Origin: Natroniella sp046097105
GTDB taxonomy: Bacteria; Bacillota; Halanaerobiia; Halobacteroidales; Halobacteroidaceae
Length of the DNA stretch: 64,000 nucleotides
Direction: 5' to 3'
Assembly: GCF_046097105.1 (NCBI RefSeq)
Contig: NZ_CP175562.1
Coordinates: 1 to 64,000 of the forward strand
This document shows, in pieces, positions 21,055 to 28,934 of the stretch (positions within the stretch are counted from its first letter, which is position 1; every line of letters begins with the position of its first letter). The translations under genes were made by a program, and so were the position numbers. The notes beneath the pieces were generated by a model, which was not told where the DNA came from, made no database searches, and saw only the letters and a list, made by a program, of their open reading frames with translations.

Positions 21055-21791
21055 TGGCAAAAATTGAGGGTAGAAATCCAGTGATTGAAGCTTTAAAAGC
21101 AGGAAGAGAGATAGAGAAAATTTTAATATTAAAGACTGCTCAAGGAAAGGTGATTGAGCAGATTCGAAAATTAGCTAAACAAGCAGGGGTTTATATTGAG
21201 CGAGTCAATAAAAACAACTTAACTAACTTAGCTGATTCTCATGCTCATCAAGGGGTGATTGCCTTTGCTGAGCCATTGAGTTATTGGAGTTTAAATCGGC
21301 TGATTAATCATGCTAAAAAGGAAAGTGACAGCCCTGTGTTGGTCTTGTTAGATGAGTTGAAGGATCCTCATAACTTCGGGGCAATTTTAAGAACAGCTAA
21401 TGCAGCAGGAGCTCAAGGAGTGATTATTCCTAGTAGAAGATCGGTTGGTTTTTCACCAGTAGTAGCCAAGGCTTCTGCAGGAGCAGTAGAGTATCTACCT
21501 GTTGCTCAAGTAACTAATTTGGCCCGGACTATTGAACAGTTAAAGGAAGAAGGGTTTTGGATTGCAGGTGCTGATATAGCAGGAGAACAGTTGCATTATC
21601 AAGCCAATTTAACTGGAGCATTAGGGTTGGTAATTGGTAGTGAAGGTAGTGGCTTGAGAAGGTTAGTTAAGGAGAAATGTGATTTTTTAGTTAGGTTGCC
21701 GATGCAAGGGCAAGTAGATTCTTTAAATGCTTCAGTAGCAGCAGGAGTTCTATTATATGAAACGGTTCGGCAACAAGAAGCGGGTAACTAG
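21054..21791 (+). CDS. rlmB: RlmB-type 23S rRNA 2'-O-methyltransferase (SPOUT/TrmH family)
   Basis: A 245-residue protein with an N-terminal L30e-like substrate-binding domain (about 1-75, starting IEGRNPVIEALKAGREIEK) and a knotted SPOUT domain with LLDELKDPHNFGAILRTANAAG (about 96-117), LGLVIGSEGSGLRR near 186 and DSLNASVAAGVLLYE near the end, the three TrmH motifs. Likely target is G2251 of 23S rRNA; other TrmH-like sites cannot be excluded. It is coupled to thyX by a one-base overlap. Confidence 0.92.
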   Translation: MAKIEGRNPVIEALKAGREIEKILILKTAQGKVIEQIRKLAKQAGVYIERVNKNNLTNLADSHAHQGVIAFAEPLSYWSLNRLINHAKKESDSPVLVLLDELKDPHNFGAILRTANAAGAQGVIIPSRRSVGFSPVVAKASAGAVEYLPVAQVTNLARTIEQLKEEGFWIAGADIAGEQLHYQANLTGALGLVIGSEGSGLRRLVKEKCDFLVRLPMQGQVDSLNASVAAGVLLYETVRQQEAGN

Positions 21792-21792
21792 A

Positions 21793-22617
21793 ATGTTAAA
21801 AGTAAGAGATTTTAGATATCCAATAATCATTTATAGCATAGTCTTCTTTGTTCTAGTTAGCACAGGACTAGCTAATGCTAATTTTGCAACGGGGTTAAGG
21901 AAGTTGGCGGAATATAATGCAACTGATGTGGTTGCTACGTATACAACTTATTTTAACAAAGAAGAGGTGAATCGTAATACTAATATAAGATTAGCTGCAA
22001 AAAAGGTAGATGGAGTTGTACTTAAACCTAAGCAAGTTTTTTCCTTTAATCAAGTTGTTGGCCCTAGGAGCCAGGAAAGAGGATACAAAGAAGCACCAGA
22101 GATTATTGAAGGAGAATTTGTAGATGGGATAGGGGGTGGAATTTGTCAAGTTTCCTCTACCTTGTATAACACAGTCTTATTAGCCGGTTTAGAGGTAGTA
22201 AGCAGAACCAATCATTCACAGCCAGTAAGATATGTTCCACTAGGAAGAGGGGCTACAATTTATTACGACCAAATTGATTTTAAATTTAAGAATACAAGCG
22301 ATTATCCAATAATGATAGTAGCTAGAGTTCTTGCTCAACAATTAACTGTCAGTTTGATAGGACGAGACCTTGGCAAATCTATTGAATTAGAGACTGCAGA
22401 GATTGAAGTATTAGAACCGGAAGTAGTAAAAAAAAGAGATGAAAGTTTAGCAAATGATCAACAAAAGATAGTCCAGGAAGGAAGAGAAGGATATAAAGTT
22501 GTTACTAAAAGAAAAATTAAAGAAGGCAATCAAATAACAAAAGAAGAAATTATTTCGCGGGATATTTATCTACCAGCAGTTCGAGTTATTAAGCATAATT
22601 TAAATGATTTGAGTTAG
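21793..22617 (+). CDS. Secreted or anchored VanW-G5 domain protein
   Basis: About 274 residues from the ATG at 21793; an ATG at 21757 inside rlmB would add 12 residues but shows no clear ribosome binding site. A hydrophobic segment (about residues 9-29) acts as signal peptide or anchor. The VanW domain covers about 75-195, with the signature GGGICQVSSTLYNTVLLAGL and NHSQPVRYVPLG. A G5 domain follows (about 210-265). Both domains are linked with cell-envelope peptidoglycan, but the activity of VanW is not established. In Bacillus this slot holds rae1 (yacP), which is not seen here. Confidence 0.88.
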   Translation: MLKVRDFRYPIIIYSIVFFVLVSTGLANANFATGLRKLAEYNATDVVATYTTYFNKEEVNRNTNIRLAAKKVDGVVLKPKQVFSFNQVVGPRSQERGYKEAPEIIEGEFVDGIGGGICQVSSTLYNTVLLAGLEVVSRTNHSQPVRYVPLGRGATIYYDQIDFKFKNTSDYPIMIVARVLAQQLTVSLIGRDLGKSIELETAEIEVLEPEVVKKRDESLANDQQKIVQEGREGYKVVTKRKIKEGNQITKEEIISRDIYLPAVRVIKHNLNDLS

Positions 22618-22640
22618 GAAAAAGTTACAGTCTCTCCTGC

Positions 22641-22670
22641 TTGACTAATAAAGATTACATAAGTTATAAT
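22641..22670 (+). promoter_or_regulatory. Sigma-A promoter of sigH
   Basis: TTGACT (22641-22646), an 18-bp spacer and TATAAT (22665-22670). Its position rules out a sigH start upstream of about 22680. Confidence 0.8.
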
Positions 22671-22712
22671 AATAAATGTAATCTTGAAAGTAAAGGGTGG
22701 AGGCGATTATGG

Positions 22713-23357
22713 GTGAAAGGAAACTTACAATACAATGAACTTGACAGCTATGATAATATGACAGACGATGAAATAGTCGAATATGCCCAAAATGGTAATA
22801 ATTTAGCAGTGGAATACTTACTTTGTAAGTATAAGAACTTCGTTAAGGCAAAATCAAGATCTTATTTTTTAATTGGTGGTGACAGAGAAGATATAATTCA
22901 AGAAGGAATGATCGGTCTTTATAAAGCTATTAGAGATTATAAAATAGAGAGACTAGCCTCTTTTCCTGCCTTTGCTGAGTTGTGTATTACAAGACAAATT
23001 ATAACTGCAATTAAGACAGCTACAAGACAGAAACATCAACCGTTAAACTCTTATATTTCTCTTAATAAGCCTCTGTATAGTGAAGAATCTAATCGAACAT
23101 TATTGGATATTTTAAAAGGGAGTAAGTTGTCTAATCCGGAACGATTATTTATTACTCATGAAACTTATCAAATATTAGAAACTAATATAAAAAAAATATT
23201 GAGTGATTTAGAATTAAGTGTTTTGATTGAATATTTAAAAGGAAAGAGTTATCAAGAGATTGCTGAAACTTTGGACAGGCATGCTAAATCAGTTGATAAT
23301 GCATTGCAAAGAATCAAAAAGAAATTAGAAGATTTTTTGGAAAAAAAGGATATATGA
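22713..23357 (+). CDS. sigH: Sigma-H, RNA polymerase sigma-70 family factor
   Basis: A 214-residue sigma factor. Region 2 contains YKNFVKAKSRSYFLIGGDREDIIQEGMIGLYKAIRDY (core binding and -10 recognition), and region 4 at the C-terminus has the helix-turn-helix LKGKSYQEIAETLDRHAKSVDNALQRIKKKL. In Bacillota SigH controls entry into sporulation and the transition to stationary phase. The GTG at 22713 is chosen because GGAGG lies 9 bases upstream and a promoter covers any longer reading. Position ahead of the tuf-rpmG-secE-nusG cluster matches Bacillus. Confidence 0.93.
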   Translation: MKGNLQYNELDSYDNMTDDEIVEYAQNGNNLAVEYLLCKYKNFVKAKSRSYFLIGGDREDIIQEGMIGLYKAIRDYKIERLASFPAFAELCITRQIITAIKTATRQKHQPLNSYISLNKPLYSEESNRTLLDILKGSKLSNPERLFITHETYQILETNIKKILSDLELSVLIEYLKGKSYQEIAETLDRHAKSVDNALQRIKKKLEDFLEKKDI

Positions 23358-23439
23358 TTTAAATCAAAGAAAAACAGGATTAATTAGCCTTAAACAGCTT
23401 AAACAACTCTTAATTAGGTTTATTTTCTTAATTTAAATC

Positions 23440-23468
23440 TTGAACTCTGGAAATAAAAATAATATAAT
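23440..23468 (+). promoter_or_regulatory. Sigma-A promoter of the tRNA-Gly-tRNA-Thr-tuf unit
   Basis: TTGAAC (23440-23445), a 17-bp spacer and TATAAT (23463-23468). It is the only clear promoter between sigH and the tRNAs. Confidence 0.75.
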
Positions 23469-23513
23469 ATCAGTGTTGTGTCTGTTATTTGGTGGATTGA
23501 ATTATAGGGGGAT

Positions 23514-23545
23514 ATTAAAAACTAAAAGAACTATTAGTTTTTAAT
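23514..23545 (+). other. Leader hairpin ahead of tRNA-Gly
   Basis: A perfect 12-bp AT stem, ATTAAAAACTAA (23514-23525) with TTAGTTTTTAAT (23534-23545). Outer GGGG/CCCC runs (near 23508 and 23555) may extend it with a bulge. It lies in the leader between promoter and tRNA-Gly; it could aid processing or attenuate. Confidence 0.45.
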
Positions 23546-23597
23546 TTTTAATTTTCCCCTTTGTATAAGGAGTAAATTATCATAGATTAAGCTTAAT

Positions 23598-23674
23598 GCG
23601 GGAGTAGCTCAGTTGGCTAGAGCACCAGCCTTCCAAGCTGGGTGTCGCCGGTTCGAATCCGGTTTCCCGCTCCA
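23598..23674 (+). tRNA. tRNA-Gly (TCC anticodon)
   Basis: A 77-base cloverleaf with acceptor GCGGGAG/TTCCCGC, anticodon TCC at 23632-23634, T-arm GGTTCGAATCC and an encoded CCA. It is directly abutted by tRNA-Thr. Confidence 0.97.
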
Positions 23675-23750
23675 GCCCACATAGCTCAGTTGGTAGAGCG
23701 CATCCATGGTAAGGATGAGGTCACCGGTTCAATTCCGGTTGTGGGCTCCA
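23675..23750 (+). tRNA. tRNA-Thr (GGT anticodon)
   Basis: A 76-base cloverleaf with acceptor GCCCACA/TGTGGGC, anticodon GGT at 23708-23710 and an encoded CCA. It begins on the base after tRNA-Gly and precedes tuf, an arrangement also known from the tufB operon of proteobacteria. Confidence 0.97.
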
Positions 23751-23841
23751 AAAAAAATAATAAAATACATATTAAACAGGTGATATTATATCACCTTTAA
23801 TTTATATAATTCAAGAAATGAATTTTAAGGGGGAAGATAAG

Positions 23842-25026
23842 ATGGCAAAAGAAAAGTTTGAAAGAACGAAACCTCATGTTAATATTGGTACAATCGGTCA
23901 CGTAGACCATGGTAAGACGACAACAACAGCTGCTATTACAAAGGTATTAGCAAAAGGTGAGGAAGGGTCATCAAATTTTGAAGATATTGATAATGCACCA
24001 GAAGAAAAGGAAAGAGGAATTACAATAGCAACATCACACGTAGAGTATGAAACAGCAAACAGACACTATGCTCACGTAGACTGTCCAGGACATGCTGACT
24101 ATGTTAAGAATATGATTACAGGGGCAGCACAGATGGATGGTGCAATTTTAATTGTATCAGCAGCAGATGGGCCAATGCCACAAACAAGAGAGCACTTACT
24201 ATTAGCTCGACAGGTAGGTGTACCACGAATAGTAGTCTTTTTGAACAAGGCAGATATGGTAGATGATGAAGAATTAATTGAATTAGTAGAGATGGAAGTA
24301 AGAGAATTACTTAATGAATATGATTTTGAAGGAGATGAAGCTCCAGTAGTAGTAGGATCTGCATTAAAAGCATTAGAAGAGCCAACTGGAGAATGGTCAG
24401 AGAATGTTATGGAGTTAATGGATGCGATTGATGAGTATATTCCAACTCCAGAAAGAGATACAGATAAAGAGTTCTTAATGCCAGTAGAGGATGTATTCAG
24501 TATTACAGGGCGTGGAACAGTAGCAACAGGTCGTGTAGAGAGTGGAATTATAGAAGTAAATGATGAGGTAGAAGTAGTAGGAATTAAAGATACAGAGACA
24601 ACAGTAGTAACTGGAATTGAGATGTTCAGAAAGATGATGGACGAAGCACAGGCAGGAGATAATATAGGAGCATTATTAAGAGGTGTTAATCGAGAAGATA
24701 TAGAGCGTGGCCAGGTATTAGCAGAGCCAGGAAGTATTACTCCTCATACTAAATTTAAAGCAGAGGTTTATGTTTTAAGTAAAGATGAAGGAGGAAGACA
24801 TACTCCATTCTTTGATGGATATAAACCACAGTTTTACTTCAGAACTACAGATGTAACAGGAACAATTGACTTACCAGAAGGTGTAGAGATGGTAATGCCA
24901 GGAGATAACATTGAAATGGAAGGAAGCTTAATCTCTCCAATTGCAATGGATGCAGGAGTTCGATTTGCAATTAGAGAAGGTGGAAAGACTGTTGGTGCTG
25001 GAGTTGTTACTGAAATTATTGAATAA
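23842..25026 (+). CDS. tuf: Elongation factor Tu, copy 1
   Basis: A 394-residue GTPase that brings aminoacyl-tRNA to the ribosome. G-domain motifs GHVDHGKTT (near 19-27), DCPGHADY (81-88) and NKAD (136-139) are intact; domains 2 and 3 follow. AAGGGGG lies before ATG 23842; an in-frame ATG 24 bases earlier has no such site. The protein is identical to copy 2 (38886-40070), and I count only five base differences between the genes, all silent. This copy sits behind tRNA-Gly and tRNA-Thr and is followed by a hairpin. Confidence 0.98.
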   Translation: MAKEKFERTKPHVNIGTIGHVDHGKTTTTAAITKVLAKGEEGSSNFEDIDNAPEEKERGITIATSHVEYETANRHYAHVDCPGHADYVKNMITGAAQMDGAILIVSAADGPMPQTREHLLLARQVGVPRIVVFLNKADMVDDEELIELVEMEVRELLNEYDFEGDEAPVVVGSALKALEEPTGEWSENVMELMDAIDEYIPTPERDTDKEFLMPVEDVFSITGRGTVATGRVESGIIEVNDEVEVVGIKDTETTVVTGIEMFRKMMDEAQAGDNIGALLRGVNREDIERGQVLAEPGSITPHTKFKAEVYVLSKDEGGRHTPFFDGYKPQFYFRTTDVTGTIDLPEGVEMVMPGDNIEMEGSLISPIAMDAGVRFAIREGGKTVGAGVVTEIIE

Positions 25027-25089
25027 TCCTCCTTATATTGGATATATTATTCAATATAAGGTGATTAATTTTATCGATGAGTATTCTTC

Positions 25090-25118
25090 AAATAGGAAAG
25101 GGTTACCCTTTCCTATTT
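25090..25118 (+). terminator. Hairpin after tuf copy 1
   Basis: A perfect 13-bp stem AAATAGGAAAGGG/CCCTTTCCTATTT with a TTA loop and no U-tract. The GGGTTACCC tip matches the hairpin after clpC. Confidence 0.6.
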
Positions 25119-25160
25119 ATGCTCCTAACGCTAAAGTTTATTATTTTATAGGTTATTTTG

Positions 25161-25189
25161 TTGACTTTAGGTTAGAAATATGATATTGT
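25161..25189 (+). promoter_or_regulatory. Possible promoter of rpmG-tRNA-Trp-secE
   Basis: TTGACT (25161-25166), a 17-bp spacer and TATTGT (25184-25189), a moderate -10 match. It lies between the tuf hairpin and rpmG. Confidence 0.45.
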
Positions 25190-25237
25190 GTGTAAGGTAT
25201 TGAAAAATGATCTGCTCTGGTTGAGGAGGTGGCAGTG

Positions 25238-25387
25238 GTGAGAGAAATAATTACTTTAGCTTGTACAGAGTGTAAAAGGCGTAATTATTCAACAACTAAA
25301 AATAAAACTAATCATCGAGAAAGATTAGAACTGAAAAAGTATTGTAAATTCTGTCAAAAACATACTGTTCATAAGGAAACTAGGTAA
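25238..25387 (+). CDS. rpmG: 50S ribosomal protein L33
   Basis: A short gene of 49 codons starting VREIITLACTEC (GTG start; a GTG one codon earlier is possible). GAGGAGG at 25223-25229 is the ribosome binding site. Two CxxC pairs, Cys9/Cys12 and Cys36/Cys39, make this the zinc-binding form of L33. It lies between tuf and tRNA-Trp-secE, a very common place for rpmG. The product sits near the E-site of the large subunit. Confidence 0.94.
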   Translation: MREIITLACTECKRRNYSTTKNKTNHRERLELKKYCKFCQKHTVHKETR

Positions 25388-25399
25388 TTTTAATGATAT

Positions 25400-25476
25400 A
25401 GGCTCGTGGCTCAATTGGCTAGAGCATCGGACTCCAAATCCGAGGGTTGGGGGTTCAAATCCCTCCGGGCCTGCCA
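25400..25476 (+). tRNA. tRNA-Trp (CCA anticodon)
   Basis: A 77-base cloverleaf with acceptor AGGCTCG/CGGGCCT, anticodon CCA at 25434-25436, T-arm GGTTCAAATCC and an encoded 3' CCA. Its place between rpmG and secE is conserved in many bacteria. Confidence 0.97.
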
Positions 25477-25512
25477 ATTATAAATCGGGAAACCAATGAG
25501 GGTGTGAAATAA

Positions 25513-25716
25513 ATGGCTAAAAAAAGTACTTCGAAAAAAATCAAGAAGTTTTTGCGGGAAGTTAAAGCTGAATTAAGAAAAGTGAATTGGCCTAGTAAGC
25601 AAGAAATGGTTTCTTATACAATGGTAGTTATTGTTACTGTTTTGCTTATTTCTGTTTTTATTGGTGGGGTTGATTTACTCTTTTCTAGTCTGATTAGGCC
25701 GATTATTTTTAACTAA
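25513..25716 (+). CDS. secE: SecE, preprotein translocase subunit
   Basis: A 67-residue single-span membrane protein. A basic amphipathic N-terminal part contains the conserved FLREVKAELRKVNWPSKQEM (about 15-34), followed by one transmembrane helix (about 38-60). SecE clamps SecY, whose gene is at 49141-50400. The small size is the usual one for Gram-positive SecE. nusG follows at once, as in most bacteria. Confidence 0.95.
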   Translation: MAKKSTSKKIKKFLREVKAELRKVNWPSKQEMVSYTMVVIVTVLLISVFIGGVDLLFSSLIRPIIFN

Positions 25717-25757
25717 GGGGGGTGTGAATCCTACTAGATTTGTAGGGTTCCTTTATT

Positions 25758-26288
25758 ATGGGTAGTAAAAAAGAATGGTATGCAATACATACCTATTCTG
25801 GCCATGAAGACAAGGTCAAAGCAAATTTGAAGCAGCGTATTAAAGCAACAGGAATGGAAGATAATATTTTTGAAATTTTAATTCCGACTCAAGACAAAGT
25901 CAAGATAAAAAATGATAAAAAGAAAGTAGTTAAAGATAAAATTTTTCCTGGATATGTATTAATTGAAATGATTATGGGTGATGATTCTTGGTATGTTGTC
26001 CGTAATACTCCAGGGGTAATTGGTTTTGCTAGTGCTGGGACAAACCCAATACCAGTAAAAGAGACCGAGATGGCTCATGTGCTTCAAGATATGGGGCTAG
26101 AAAAGCAGGTAACTGATATTGGGGTAGAAGAGGGTCAGAGTGTAAGAGTTACAGAAGGGCCATTTGAAGATTTTGTAGGAGAAGTTCAAGAAATAGATTA
26201 TGAGAAAAATAAATTAATTGTTTTAGTTTCTATGTTTGGTCGTGAAACTCCAGTCGAATTGGAGTTTGATCAAATAGAGAATGTATAA
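25758..26288 (+). CDS. nusG: NusG, transcription elongation factor
   Basis: A 176-residue factor with an N-terminal NGN domain (about 1-110; KKEWYAIHTYSGHEDKVKANL and FPGYVLIEM) that binds RNA polymerase, and a C-terminal KOW domain (about 120-176; GQSVRVTEGPFEDFVGEVQEI) that contacts ribosome or Rho. ATG follows an upstream GGGGGGTGTG only at some distance (about 30 bases), with a weak site nearer. rplK follows after 13 bases. Confidence 0.97.
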   Translation: MGSKKEWYAIHTYSGHEDKVKANLKQRIKATGMEDNIFEILIPTQDKVKIKNDKKKVVKDKIFPGYVLIEMIMGDDSWYVVRNTPGVIGFASAGTNPIPVKETEMAHVLQDMGLEKQVTDIGVEEGQSVRVTEGPFEDFVGEVQEIDYEKNKLIVLVSMFGRETPVELEFDQIENV

Positions 26289-26301
26289 GGAGGTGTAGAA
26301 A

Positions 26302-26724
26302 ATGGCTAAAAAAGTTGTTGGTAAAATTAGTTTACAAATTTCTGCTGGTAAAGCTAATCCAGCTCCACCAGTTGGCCCGGCATTAGGGCAGCATGGAGTT
26401 AATATCATGGAATTTTGTAAAGCTTTTAATGCTAAAACTGCTGATCAAGCTGGAAATGTTATTCCTGTTGAGATTACTGTTTATGCGGATCGTTCATTTG
26501 ATTTTATTACTAAAACTCCTCCGGCTGCTAACTTATTAAAGAAAGCGGCAGGTATTGAAACTGCATCTGGAGAGCCTAATATTAATAAAGTTGCTACTGT
26601 TAGCAAAGAAGATGTTAAAGAGATTGCTGAGTTAAAGATGGAGGATTTAAATGCAGCTAGTTTGGAGTCAGCAATGAGTATGATTGAAGGAACTGCAAGG
26701 AGTATGGGGATTAAGGTTAAGTAA
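26302..26724 (+). CDS. rplK: 50S ribosomal protein L11
   Basis: A 140-residue protein of the GTPase-associated centre. The N-terminal domain has the proline-rich helix KANPAPPVGPALGQHGVNIM (about 17-36), the site of thiopeptide and stringent-response effects. The C-terminal domain binds the 1051-1108 region of 23S rRNA. AAGGAGGTG precedes the ATG. It is paired with rplA 64 bases downstream, as usual. Confidence 0.97.
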   Translation: MAKKVVGKISLQISAGKANPAPPVGPALGQHGVNIMEFCKAFNAKTADQAGNVIPVEITVYADRSFDFITKTPPAANLLKKAAGIETASGEPNINKVATVSKEDVKEIAELKMEDLNAASLESAMSMIEGTARSMGIKVK

Positions 26725-26788
26725 TTAATAAAATATAATTTAAAAAGTGGGAGGAATTTTCCGCTAATACCACCAAGGAGGTTTGCAA

Positions 26789-27484
26789 ATGTCTAATAGA
26801 TATAATGAACTATTAGAGAAAATTGATCGCGAAAAAGAATATGAAATTAAAGAGGCTTTAGAGCTAGCTAAAGAGACTGCTACAGCAAACTTTAGTGAAA
26901 CTATTGAATTAGCTGTTAACTTAGGAATTGATCCTAAAAAGAATGATCAACAACTTAGAGGTGCAGTTGTCTTGCCGCAAGGGACTGGCCAAGATGTTAC
27001 AGTAGTTGTTTTTGCACAAGGTGAAAAAGTTAAAGAAGCTGAAGAAGCTGGAGCTGATTTTGTAGGTAGTGATGAATTGGTTGAAAAGATAGAAGATGGT
27101 TGGTTAGATTTTGATGTAGCAATAGCAACTCCAGATATGATGAGTGTAGTTGGTAAGCTAGGGCCAATACTAGGGCCACAAGGATTAATGCCTAACCCAA
27201 AGATTGGTACTGTTACATTTGATTTAGAGAAAGCTGTAAAGGATGTTAAAGCAGGAAAGATAGAGTATAGAGCTGATGATGGTGGTAATATACATCTACC
27301 AATCGGAAAGGATGACTTTACTGTTGAGCAATTGTTTGAAAACTTTGAAACAGTAATGGATGTCATAATTAGATCTAGACCTGCTGGAGCTAAAGGGAAG
27401 TACTTACTAAATATTGCTGTTTCTCCTACAATGGGAGCAGGAATTAAAATAGATTCCCAAGAAGTCATTAAATTCTTTGATTAA
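26789..27484 (+). CDS. rplA: 50S ribosomal protein L1
   Basis: A 231-residue L1-stalk protein that helps release E-site tRNA. The two-domain fold is visible, with the conserved GKLGPILGPQGLMPNPKIGTV near 125-145 and AGKIEYRADDGGNIHLPIGK near 160-180. ATG 26789 is chosen because AAGGAGG lies seven bases before it; a TTG two codons earlier is less likely. It is the last gene before a new promoter and the L10 leader. Confidence 0.97.
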   Translation: MSNRYNELLEKIDREKEYEIKEALELAKETATANFSETIELAVNLGIDPKKNDQQLRGAVVLPQGTGQDVTVVVFAQGEKVKEAEEAGADFVGSDELVEKIEDGWLDFDVAIATPDMMSVVGKLGPILGPQGLMPNPKIGTVTFDLEKAVKDVKAGKIEYRADDGGNIHLPIGKDDFTVEQLFENFETVMDVIIRSRPAGAKGKYLLNIAVSPTMGAGIKIDSQEVIKFFD

Positions 27485-27489
27485 ATATA

Positions 27490-27518
27490 TTGACTGTTAT
27501 TAATTAATATGTTATAAT
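27490..27518 (+). promoter_or_regulatory. Sigma-A promoter of rplJL
   Basis: TTGACT (27490-27495), a 17-bp spacer and a perfect TATAAT (27513-27518), just after rplA. Confidence 0.85.
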
Positions 27519-27524
27519 TCAGTT

Positions 27525-27692
27525 TGTGGATTAAAAATGAATATAAATCGAAGCCGTAGACAGTAGGTACTTATTAAGTTAAGTTTAAATCCTTGAGCCT
27601 GCCGAGGCTGGAGCAAAATATAGGGTGAATCTGTCTCTGTATTTTGGCAATAAATTTGTGGGTCTCCAGCTATGCTACGGGGGGCTCTTTTT
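27525..27692 (+). promoter_or_regulatory. L10 (rplJ) autoregulatory leader
   Basis: The leader has the L10-leader layout: CCGTAG (27554-27559) pairs with CTACGG (27675-27680); GCTGGAG (27607-27613) with CTCCAGC (27664-27670); AAAATA with TATTTT (27615-27620, 27640-27645). GAGCC (27595-27599) can alternatively meet GGCTC (27683-27687), just before a run of T. Bound L10(L12)4 is expected to trigger attenuation of rplJL. Pairings are read directly; the binding is known from the family. Confidence 0.88.
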
Positions 27693-27727
27693 TAGTTGTA
27701 TTTGATGAGGAGGTGTAGTCAAAGAAG

Positions 27728-28246
27728 ATGGGTCAGCGAAAAGCGAAAGAGTTAGTTGTTGAAGAGCTTACTCAGAAATTTAAAGATTCTAAATCAGCTG
27801 TTTTGACAGATTATCGTGGTTTAGATGTCGCAGAGGTTACAGAGTTACGTGATAAATTGAGAGAAGCTGGTGTTGAGTATAAAGTTGTTAAAAATACATT
27901 AGCTTTTTTAGCCGCTAAAGAAGTAGGTTATGAAGAGATTAAAGATTTTTTAACTGGGCCAACAGCGATTGCTTTTTCTACTGAAGATCCAGTTGCACCA
28001 GCTAAGGTATTATCTGAATTTGCAGATGATCACGAGGATCTAGAAATTAAGTCTGGGATTATTGAAGGCGATATTATTGATGTTGATGGAGTGACAGCAT
28101 TAGCTGATATTCCACCGCGAGAAGTTTTATTAGGACAAGTTGCTCGTGGTATGAAAGCACCAATCAATGGATTAGTACACTGTTTAAATCATCCATTAAA
28201 GGAATTAGTACAGGTACTTAACCAAATTAAAAAAGAAAAAGAATAA
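27728..28246 (+). CDS. rplJ: 50S ribosomal protein L10
   Basis: A 172-residue stalk base protein. The N-terminal rRNA-binding domain (about 1-125) contains SAVLTDYRGLDVAEVTELR and YKVVKNTLA; the C-terminal helix (about 135-172) carries the L12 dimers. GAGGAGGTG precedes it. The leader upstream should be bound by this protein in feedback control. rplL follows after 24 bases. Confidence 0.97.
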   Translation: MGQRKAKELVVEELTQKFKDSKSAVLTDYRGLDVAEVTELRDKLREAGVEYKVVKNTLAFLAAKEVGYEEIKDFLTGPTAIAFSTEDPVAPAKVLSEFADDHEDLEIKSGIIEGDIIDVDGVTALADIPPREVLLGQVARGMKAPINGLVHCLNHPLKELVQVLNQIKKEKE

Positions 28247-28270
28247 TAAAATTCAAGGAGGATATTAACA

Positions 28271-28642
28271 ATGACTAAAGAAGAAATTTTAGAAGCAATT
28301 GAAAATATGACAGTTTTAGAATTAGCGGAATTGGTTGAAGAATTAGAGGAGAAATTTGATGTTAGTGCAGCTGCTCCTGTAGCAATGGCTGCTCCTGGAG
28401 CAGGTGGAGCTGCTGGTGGCGCTGAAGAACAGACAGAATTTGATGTTGTATTAACTTCTGCTGGAAGTAGTAAGATTAAAGTGATTAAAGCTGTTAGAGA
28501 AGTTACAGATTTAGGATTAAAAGATGCTAAAGCATTAGTTGATGACGCTCCAAATCCAGTTAAAGAAGGATTGGAAAAGGAAGCAGCAGAGGAAATTAAA
28601 GAACAATTAGAAGAAGCTGGAGCTGAAGTAGAGGTTAAGTAA
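28271..28642 (+). CDS. rplL: 50S ribosomal protein L7/L12
   Basis: A 123-residue acidic stalk protein. It has an N-terminal dimerisation domain (1-34), an Ala/Gly/Pro-rich hinge near 36-52, and a C-terminal factor-binding domain with KIKVIKAVREVTDLGLKDAK. AAGGAGG lies before the ATG. A strong terminator follows, which separates it from rpoB. Confidence 0.98.
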   Translation: MTKEEILEAIENMTVLELAELVEELEEKFDVSAAAPVAMAAPGAGGAAGGAEEQTEFDVVLTSAGSSKIKVIKAVREVTDLGLKDAKALVDDAPNPVKEGLEKEAAEEIKEQLEEAGAEVEVK

Positions 28643-28676
28643 TTTTTCTTTAATTTTCAAACAAGAATAAGTAGTA

Positions 28677-28714
28677 AAAAAAGCACTCTGTTTAATTAAA
28701 CAGAGTGCTTTTTT
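28677..28714 (+). terminator. Strong terminator after rplL
   Basis: A near-perfect palindrome: AAGCACTCTGTT (28681-28692) with AACAGAGTGCTT (28699-28710), flanked by A-run and T-run, so it could act in both directions. Readthrough or the next promoter must feed rpoB. Confidence 0.9.
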
Positions 28715-28739
28715 ACCTTGCTAAATCCGGCTTCATCTC

Positions 28740-28768
28740 TTGACAATGATAGCACTTTGTGTTACTAT
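28740..28768 (+). promoter_or_regulatory. Probable rpoB promoter
   Basis: A perfect TTGACA (28740-28745), a 17-bp spacer and TACTAT (28763-28768; four of six). About 160 bases of AT-rich leader lie between it and rpoB, without a clear structure. Confidence 0.55.
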
Positions 28769-28934
28769 TGTTTATTGTTACAGGCATATTATTAGGTGAT
28801 TAAATAAATTTACATGATTTTAATTATATGTATAGTTTATATAAAAAAGTAAATACTAAATAATGTTTTATAGAATGATTTGAAAATGATGGCAAAGTAA
28901 GGCTGATAAAATCTTTGGGGGTGACTATTCATTT

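Noticed and set aside
24941..25183. An 80-codon + frame overlapping the end of tuf copy 1 and its hairpin
   Set aside because: It is out of frame with tuf, runs through the downstream hairpin and has no family resemblance.
26947..27468. A 173-codon open frame on the minus strand opposite rplA
   Set aside because: It is a mirror of the codon usage of rplA; composition is Ser/Thr/Pro-rich and there is no start signal.
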